Assembly (NCBI GenBank): GCA_965262585.1
Contig: OZ253546.1
Coordinates: forward strand, 806,001-870,000
Source: JAHRAW01 sp965262585
Lineage (GTDB): Bacteria > Pseudomonadota > Gammaproteobacteria > Arenicellales > Poriferihabitantaceae
Length of the DNA: 64,000 nt
Direction of reading: 5' to 3'
Part shown: piece by piece, positions 59,793-64,000 of the stretch
How the letters are laid out: each line of letters opens with the position of its first letter
Numbering within the stretch: the first letter of the stretch is position 1
Translations under genes and position numbers: made by a program
Notes under the pieces: model-generated
Databases searched by the model: none
What the model saw: the letters and a program-made list of their open reading frames with translations, nothing else
Told to the model about the DNA's origin: nothing

Positions 59793-60946
59793 TAAGAACG
59801 CGGCATGCCCAGCACGTGTTCGGCGATGTAGCTCAAAATCAGGTTGGTTGAAATCGGCGCCGTCTGATACAGGCGGGTTTCGCGGTATTTGCGCTCTATG
59901 TCGTATTCTTCGGCGAAACCAAAGCCGCCGTGGGTTTGCATGCAGGCTTCCGCCGCCGCCCAGGAGGCGTCCGCCGCCAGTAATTTGGCAAGGTTTGCTT
60001 CTTCGCCGGGTTGCTCGCCTCGGTCATACAGGCGCATGGCTTCGCGCATCATCAATTCGGCGGCGCGCATGTCGGCGTAAGATTTTGCGATGGGAAACTG
60101 CACGCCCTGATTTTTACCGATGGGCCGGTTGAACACGCTTCGCTGGTTTGCATAGTCGGTGGCTTTTTCGATGAACCATTTGGCGTCACCTATGCATTCG
60201 GCGGCAATCAGAATTCTTTCCGCGTTCATACCGGATAAAATATACCGAAATCCCCGGCCTTCTTCGCCGATCAAGTTTTCCGCCGGCACTGGCATATCGT
60301 CGAAGAAAATTTCGGTGGTGGAATGATTCATCATGGTACGAATCGGTCGGATCGACAAGGTTTTACCAACAACCTCGCGCATGTCCACCAACAGCACCGA
60401 CAACCCCTCGGTTTTTTTGTCGACTTTGTCGCGGGGCGTTGTGCGGCACAACAACAACATAAGGTCGGAGTGCTCGGCCCGTGAAGTCCATATTTTTTGT
60501 CCGTTGACGAGGTAGTGGTCGCCATGCAACTGCGCGGTTGTGCGTAACGCGGTGGTGTCGGTGCCGCTGTCCGGTTCGGTGACGCCGAACGCTTGCAGGC
60601 GCAAACTGCCGGCGGCGATGCCCGGCAGGTATTTTTGTTTTTGCGCATCGGAGCCGTGCCGCAGCACGGTGCCCATGGTGTACATCTGCGCGTGACAGGC
60701 GGCGGCGTTGCAACCGCAGCGGTGTATTTCTTCAAGGATCGCCGCCGCCGCCGAAATGGGCAGCCCGGAACCGCCGTACGCTTCGGGAATCAGCACGCCG
60801 AGGTATCCGGCTTCGGTCAGGGCGGCGACAAAGGCTTGGGGATAGGCGCGTTCGCGGTCGCATTGGCGCCAGTATTTGGCCGGAAAATCCGCGCACAGGC
60901 GCGCCACCGACTCGCGAATGTCGCGGTGCTTCACTTCATAGTTCAT
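59789..60946 (-). CDS. Acyl-CoA dehydrogenase family protein
   Basis: 385 residues. FAD-binding core FGVTEPDSGTDTTALRT and the C-terminal THGGFGFAEEYDIERKYRE are clear. At the usual catalytic-glutamate position (YEGT in many members) this protein has YQTA, with Gln361, so its base may be elsewhere, or it may work on a different kind of substrate. It is in a row with aldehyde dehydrogenase and CoA-transferase genes. Confidence 0.9.
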   Translation of the reverse strand: MNYEVKHRDIRESVARLCADFPAKYWRQCDRERAYPQAFVAALTEAGYLGVLIPEAYGGSGLPISAAAAILEEIHRCGCNAAACHAQMYTMGTVLRHGSDAQKQKYLPGIAAGSLRLQAFGVTEPDSGTDTTALRTTAQLHGDHYLVNGQKIWTSRAEHSDLMLLLCRTTPRDKVDKKTEGLSVLLVDMREVVGKTLSIRPIRTMMNHSTTEIFFDDMPVPAENLIGEEGRGFRYILSGMNAERILIAAECIGDAKWFIEKATDYANQRSVFNRPIGKNQGVQFPIAKSYADMRAAELMMREAMRLYDRGEQPGEEANLAKLLAADASWAAAEACMQTHGGFGFAEEYDIERKYRETRLYQTAPISTNLILSYIAEHVLGMPRSY

Positions 60947-60964
60947 TGGTTCTACTGCATCGCT

Positions 60965-62440
60965 TCAGCGCATGGCAAAAGGATTGGCGGTGCTGGGCTG
61001 CTGGGCTATCCACACCGACTTGACCTGCATGTACTGTTTGATCGCCTCGAGGCCGTTTTCGCGACCGATGCCGCTGCGTTTATAGCCGCCGAATGGCGAA
61101 GCGTAACTGACGACTCGGTAGGTGTTGACCCACACGGTGCCGGCGCGCAGTTTTTCCGACATGCGGAGTGCACGGCCAATGTTCTCGGTCCACACACCGG
61201 CGGCGAGGCCGAAGTCCACATCGTTGCCGATGGCGATGGCTTCTTCTTCGCTTTCAAAGGGAAGGATCGCGAGCACCGGGCCGAAGACTTCTTCCTGAGC
61301 AATGCGCATTTTGTTGTCGACCCCGGTGAAAATGGTCGGTTGAACAAACTGCCCGCCGGGTGCATCGTCAACCACGCATGGTCCGCCGCCGAGCACGCAG
61401 GTCGCGCCCTCTTTGTTGGCGATGTCAATGTAGTCGAGCACTTTCTGGTATTGCGGCGGAGTCGTAATCGGCCCGATGTGGGTGTCGGGCGACATGGGAT
61501 TGCCGACTCGTGCGCCCTTCGCCACTTCGATGAGCCGTTCCACGAAACGATCATGGATGGATTTTTGCAGCAGCAGCCTTGAACCGGCGATGCAAGTTTG
61601 GCCGGTGGCGCCGAAGATGCCGGAAATCGCGCCCATTACCGCCGCTTCAAGATTGGCGTCTTCAAACACGATGTTGGGGGACTTGCCGCCCAGTTCGAGG
61701 GTTACGTGCTTGAGCGCTCCGGCGGCGGACTGGTAAATATTTCGCCCCGATAAACTGGAGCCGGTAAACGCAATCTTGGCGACGTCCTGATGAGCCACTA
61801 GAGCGGCGCCGGTGTCGGCACCGAAACCGGTGACCACGTTGACCACGCCCGGCGGAAAACCGGCTTCACAGATAAGATTCATGAACTCGAGGGTGGACGC
61901 CGAAGTGAATTCCGATGGCTTGATTACCACCGTATTGCCCGCCGCCAGCGCCGTGGAAAGTTTCCACGCCAGCAGCAACAACGGCGAATTCCAGGGAGTG
62001 ATGAGGCCGACCACGCCGAGCGGTTCGTAGCGGGTGTAATTCAACATGCCGTCTTTTTCGGTGGGAATCACCGCGCCTTCCACCTTGTCGGCAAGTCCGC
62101 CGTAGTAGCGATACCATTCCGCCATGTAATGAATCTGCATTTTCACTTCGCCGAGCAGTTTGCCGTTGTCGCGCACTTCAATTTCGGCGAGATGATCCAC
62201 ATCCCGCTCGATGAGTTCGGCCAGTTTGTAAAGTAGTTTCCCGCGCGCGGTGGGTTTGCTTTCGCCCCAGCCGCCGTCAAAGGCCGCCTTTGCCGCCGCC
62301 ACCGCCGCATCAACATCGGCGGCGTTGCCGTGGGCGATTTTTGCCCAGTTTTCTCCGTTGCCGGGGTTGGCGCTGTCAAAGGATTTTCCCGATGCCGGGG
62401 CTGTCCAATTTCCGTTGATGTAGTGCTGATAGGTTTGCAT
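60965..62440 (-). CDS. NAD(P)-dependent aldehyde dehydrogenase
   Basis: 491 residues. The general base is Glu249 in LELGGKSPN and the catalytic cysteine is Cys283 in GQTCIAGSR. ITPWNSPLLLLAWK and TVVIKPSE line the cofactor site. It lies 40 bases after the CoA-transferase gene and 18 before the acyl-CoA dehydrogenase, so co-transcription is likely. Betaine-aldehyde-like or carboxylic semialdehyde substrates are possible. Confidence 0.92.
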   Translation of the reverse strand: MQTYQHYINGNWTAPASGKSFDSANPGNGENWAKIAHGNAADVDAAVAAAKAAFDGGWGESKPTARGKLLYKLAELIERDVDHLAEIEVRDNGKLLGEVKMQIHYMAEWYRYYGGLADKVEGAVIPTEKDGMLNYTRYEPLGVVGLITPWNSPLLLLAWKLSTALAAGNTVVIKPSEFTSASTLEFMNLICEAGFPPGVVNVVTGFGADTGAALVAHQDVAKIAFTGSSLSGRNIYQSAAGALKHVTLELGGKSPNIVFEDANLEAAVMGAISGIFGATGQTCIAGSRLLLQKSIHDRFVERLIEVAKGARVGNPMSPDTHIGPITTPPQYQKVLDYIDIANKEGATCVLGGGPCVVDDAPGGQFVQPTIFTGVDNKMRIAQEEVFGPVLAILPFESEEEAIAIGNDVDFGLAAGVWTENIGRALRMSEKLRAGTVWVNTYRVVSYASPFGGYKRSGIGRENGLEAIKQYMQVKSVWIAQQPSTANPFAMR

Positions 62441-62480
62441 TTATTTTTTTCTCCGGTATGAATTTTATGTACGGGTTTTG

Positions 62481-63617
62481 TTACGATTGAAATTCCCGCC
62501 GAATGGCGGGGCCATGCTGGTCGAGCAGCGGCACTTCGGTATGCCGAGGGCTGTCAATTTGGATGGGCAGGTCGGCCAGTGAAATCGTGGCGTCGCCAAA
62601 GCGCACCTCGAGGTTGCGCAAACAGGCGTGATGGGAAAGGTCTTCCACCGAACTTAATTGCGCGCAGGCAATCCGCGCCTCGTTCAACAATGCTATCAAC
62701 TCGTCTCGGCTTTTGTTTTGGAATACTGCGTTAATCGCCTCGTCCATGGCATCGCGGTTTTCCACCCGCCGGGGGTTGTCGGCAAATCTTCGGTCATCGC
62801 CCAGTTCGGGGTTGTGCAAAACCTCGCTGCAAAACGCCCGCCATTCGCGGTTGTTTTGGATGGCGATGAGCACGTGTTTGCCTTCCCTTGTTTGGTATGC
62901 GCCGTATGGGGCGATCAGGGCATGGGTCAGACCAAGCCTGCGTGGCGCGCCGCCAAGATAGCGGTGGGACAGCATGGGCATGTTCATCCAGTCGCCGACC
63001 ACGTCGAACATGGAAATGGAAAGGTCGATGCCTTTGCCTTTGCCATTACCGCCCTCGCGTTGCAGCAGCGCGCGCAGGATGCCGGAAAAGGCGGTTAACC
63101 CGGTGGCCAGATCGCACAGGGAAACGCCCACTCGAGATGGCTGTTCCGGCGTTCCGGTGACGGCGCAGAGGCCGCCCTCGGCCTGTACCAAAAAATCGTA
63201 GGCCTTTTTGTCGGCGCCTTCGCCCTCAAGCCCGTAGCCGGAAATCTGGCAGTTGATCAGTTTCGGATTTTGTTTGCGAAGTTCATCGCCGCCCAACCCC
63301 CGCCGTGCCAGCGCGCCGGGCGCAAGGTTGTGTAAAAATACATCGGCGCACGATAGCATGGTTTTTAACACCGACAAGTCGCGGGGATTTTCAAGATCAA
63401 TGCAGATGGATTCCTTGCCGCGGTTGAGCCATGCGAAAAACACGCTATTGCCGTCGGCGCCTTCGTCATAGCCACGGGCGAAATCCCCTTCGGGGCGTTC
63501 GACCTTAATCACCCGCGCGCCGGCATCGGCCAGCAGCAGGCCGCAATAAGGCGCCGCCACCGCTTGCTCGATTGAAATTACGACCCGCCCTGCGAGTTCC
63601 CGATATAGTCCTTTCAT
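62481..63617 (-). CDS. CoA-transferase, family III (CaiB/BaiF)
   Basis: 378 residues. Catalytic aspartate is Asp141 in KAYDFLVQAEGG; QAVAAPYCGLLLADAGARVI and the LINCQISGYGLEG region are typical. It moves CoA between carboxylic acids, commonly from succinyl-CoA. It is divergent from a CitE-like lyase, 125 bases apart, suggesting acid activation followed by C-C cleavage. Confidence 0.92.
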   Translation of the reverse strand: MKGLYRELAGRVVISIEQAVAAPYCGLLLADAGARVIKVERPEGDFARGYDEGADGNSVFFAWLNRGKESICIDLENPRDLSVLKTMLSCADVFLHNLAPGALARRGLGGDELRKQNPKLINCQISGYGLEGEGADKKAYDFLVQAEGGLCAVTGTPEQPSRVGVSLCDLATGLTAFSGILRALLQREGGNGKGKGIDLSISMFDVVGDWMNMPMLSHRYLGGAPRRLGLTHALIAPYGAYQTREGKHVLIAIQNNREWRAFCSEVLHNPELGDDRRFADNPRRVENRDAMDEAINAVFQNKSRDELIALLNEARIACAQLSSVEDLSHHACLRNLEVRFGDATISLADLPIQIDSPRHTEVPLLDQHGPAIRREFQS

Positions 63618-63742
63618 GGTGGCTTATTCTAGCCGACCTGCGGCGGAGTGCGGCAATCGAAACCCGACAGTTTTACCGCCGCTTGGCGGGCGGTGCGGTC
63701 AATGTGTCATAATTCTTGATTTTCAGCCCACCGGGAATCTCG

Positions 63743-64000
63743 ATGAACCATGAACCAACAATCCGGCCACGCCGCAGTTTTATTTTTTCTCCGGGTCTCA
63801 AGCCGGAGATATTTCCCAAAGCACTGGCCAGCGGCACCGACATCGTGTGCGTTGAACTGGAAGACGGCATCGCCCCCAAAGACAAAGACATTGCGCGGGA
63901 GCGGGCGCTTGCGCTATTCGCCAAAAGTCAGGCCGATGACGGGGTCGAGCGCATCCTGCGCATCAATTCCTTGCGCAACGCTTTCGGGCTGGCCGATGTT
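63743..64000 (+). CDS. CitE-like HpcH/HpaI-family lyase, cut by window end
   Basis: ATG 63743 opens a frame still running at base 64000 (86 codons). After MNHEPTIRPR come RSFIFSPGLKPEIFPKALAS, then TDIVCVELEDGIAPKDKDIA, a clear citrate/malyl-CoA/citramalyl-CoA lyase N-terminus with the metal-site ELEDG. It is divergent from the CoA-transferase operon and may cleave a CoA-ester made by it. Confidence 0.85.
   Translation, partial: MNHEPTIRPRRSFIFSPGLKPEIFPKALASGTDIVCVELEDGIAPKDKDIARERALALFAKSQADDGVERILRINSLRNAFGLADV

Noticed and set aside
1..64000. tRNA or rRNA genes
   Set aside because: No cloverleaf or rRNA-like conserved stretch was noticed in the gaps; a covariance-model search would be needed to exclude one fully.

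Overview
The window reads as one 64 kb piece of a proteobacterial chromosome, most likely from an uncultivated or marine gammaproteobacterium. The basis is gene order and family, not a search. The core clusters lepA-lepB-rnc-era-recO, tsaE-amiC-mutL and divergent tesA / ybbA-ybbP follow proteobacterial order. An LPS-core block with WaaG, WaaP and further kinase-like proteins shows a Gram-negative outer membrane. MutL keeps the endonuclease motif, so mismatch repair is probably Dam-independent. Most of the window is moderately GC-rich; one clear AT-rich island (about 13.14-15.40 kb) carries a restriction-modification pair. I saw no rRNA, tRNA, CRISPR array or transposase.

Layout. 0-7.1 kb: end of dihydrolipoamide dehydrogenase, a 34-residue membrane peptide gene, then recO, era, rnc, lepB and lepA (all minus), with a tandem array of 248-bp hairpin-rich repeats between lepB and rnc. 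7.4-13.0 kb: PEP carboxylase, a tungstate ABC transporter (tupABC) and mobA (plus). 13.1-15.4 kb: AT-rich DNA methyltransferase and putative restriction enzyme. 15.4-19.0 kb: tsaE-amiC-mutL (minus). 19.3-31.5 kb: a small membrane protein and a GntR regulator (minus) facing a long plus-strand sulfonate operon: suyA, suyB, TRAP binding protein, a flavin oxidoreductase, TRAP small and large membrane subunits, a DUF262/DUF1524 nuclease-like gene, then HpsN-like, SDR and zinc-ADH dehydrogenases. 31.5-34.9 kb (minus): deacetylase-fold amidohydrolase, BKACE enzyme and class III aminotransferase. 34.9-39.1 kb (plus): ProX/ProV/ProW-type uptake system. 39-42.5 kb: DsbA-like protein, an unknown 86-residue protein, surE, and a Bcr/CflA transporter. 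42.5-47.2 kb: repeats, tesA, ybbA-ybbP, repeats. 47.3-50.1 kb: ABC exporter and PPK2. 50.1-55.2 kb: LPS-core genes. 55.2-57.4 kb: HTH-ATPase-STAS-like regulator with six 22-bp-phased repeats in front of it, and fdhD. 57.8-64 kb: adenylate cyclase, LysE-type exporter, and an acyl-CoA dehydrogenase / aldehyde dehydrogenase / CoA-transferase set divergent from a CitE-like lyase cut by the window end.

How the parts work together. The clearest pathway is uptake of a C3 sulfonate, probably 2,3-dihydroxypropane-1-sulfonate (DHPS), by a TRAP transporter, oxidation to sulfolactate by HpsN-like and partner dehydrogenases, and cleavage by SuyAB to pyruvate and sulfite. The GntR regulator appears to act at a palindrome lying across two divergent promoters. 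Tungstate uptake, MobA and FdhD together suggest molybdo- or tungsto-enzymes such as a formate dehydrogenase encoded elsewhere. The betaine-type transporter next to an aminotransferase and a BKACE suggests a second, less certain catabolic module for a nitrogen-containing compound.
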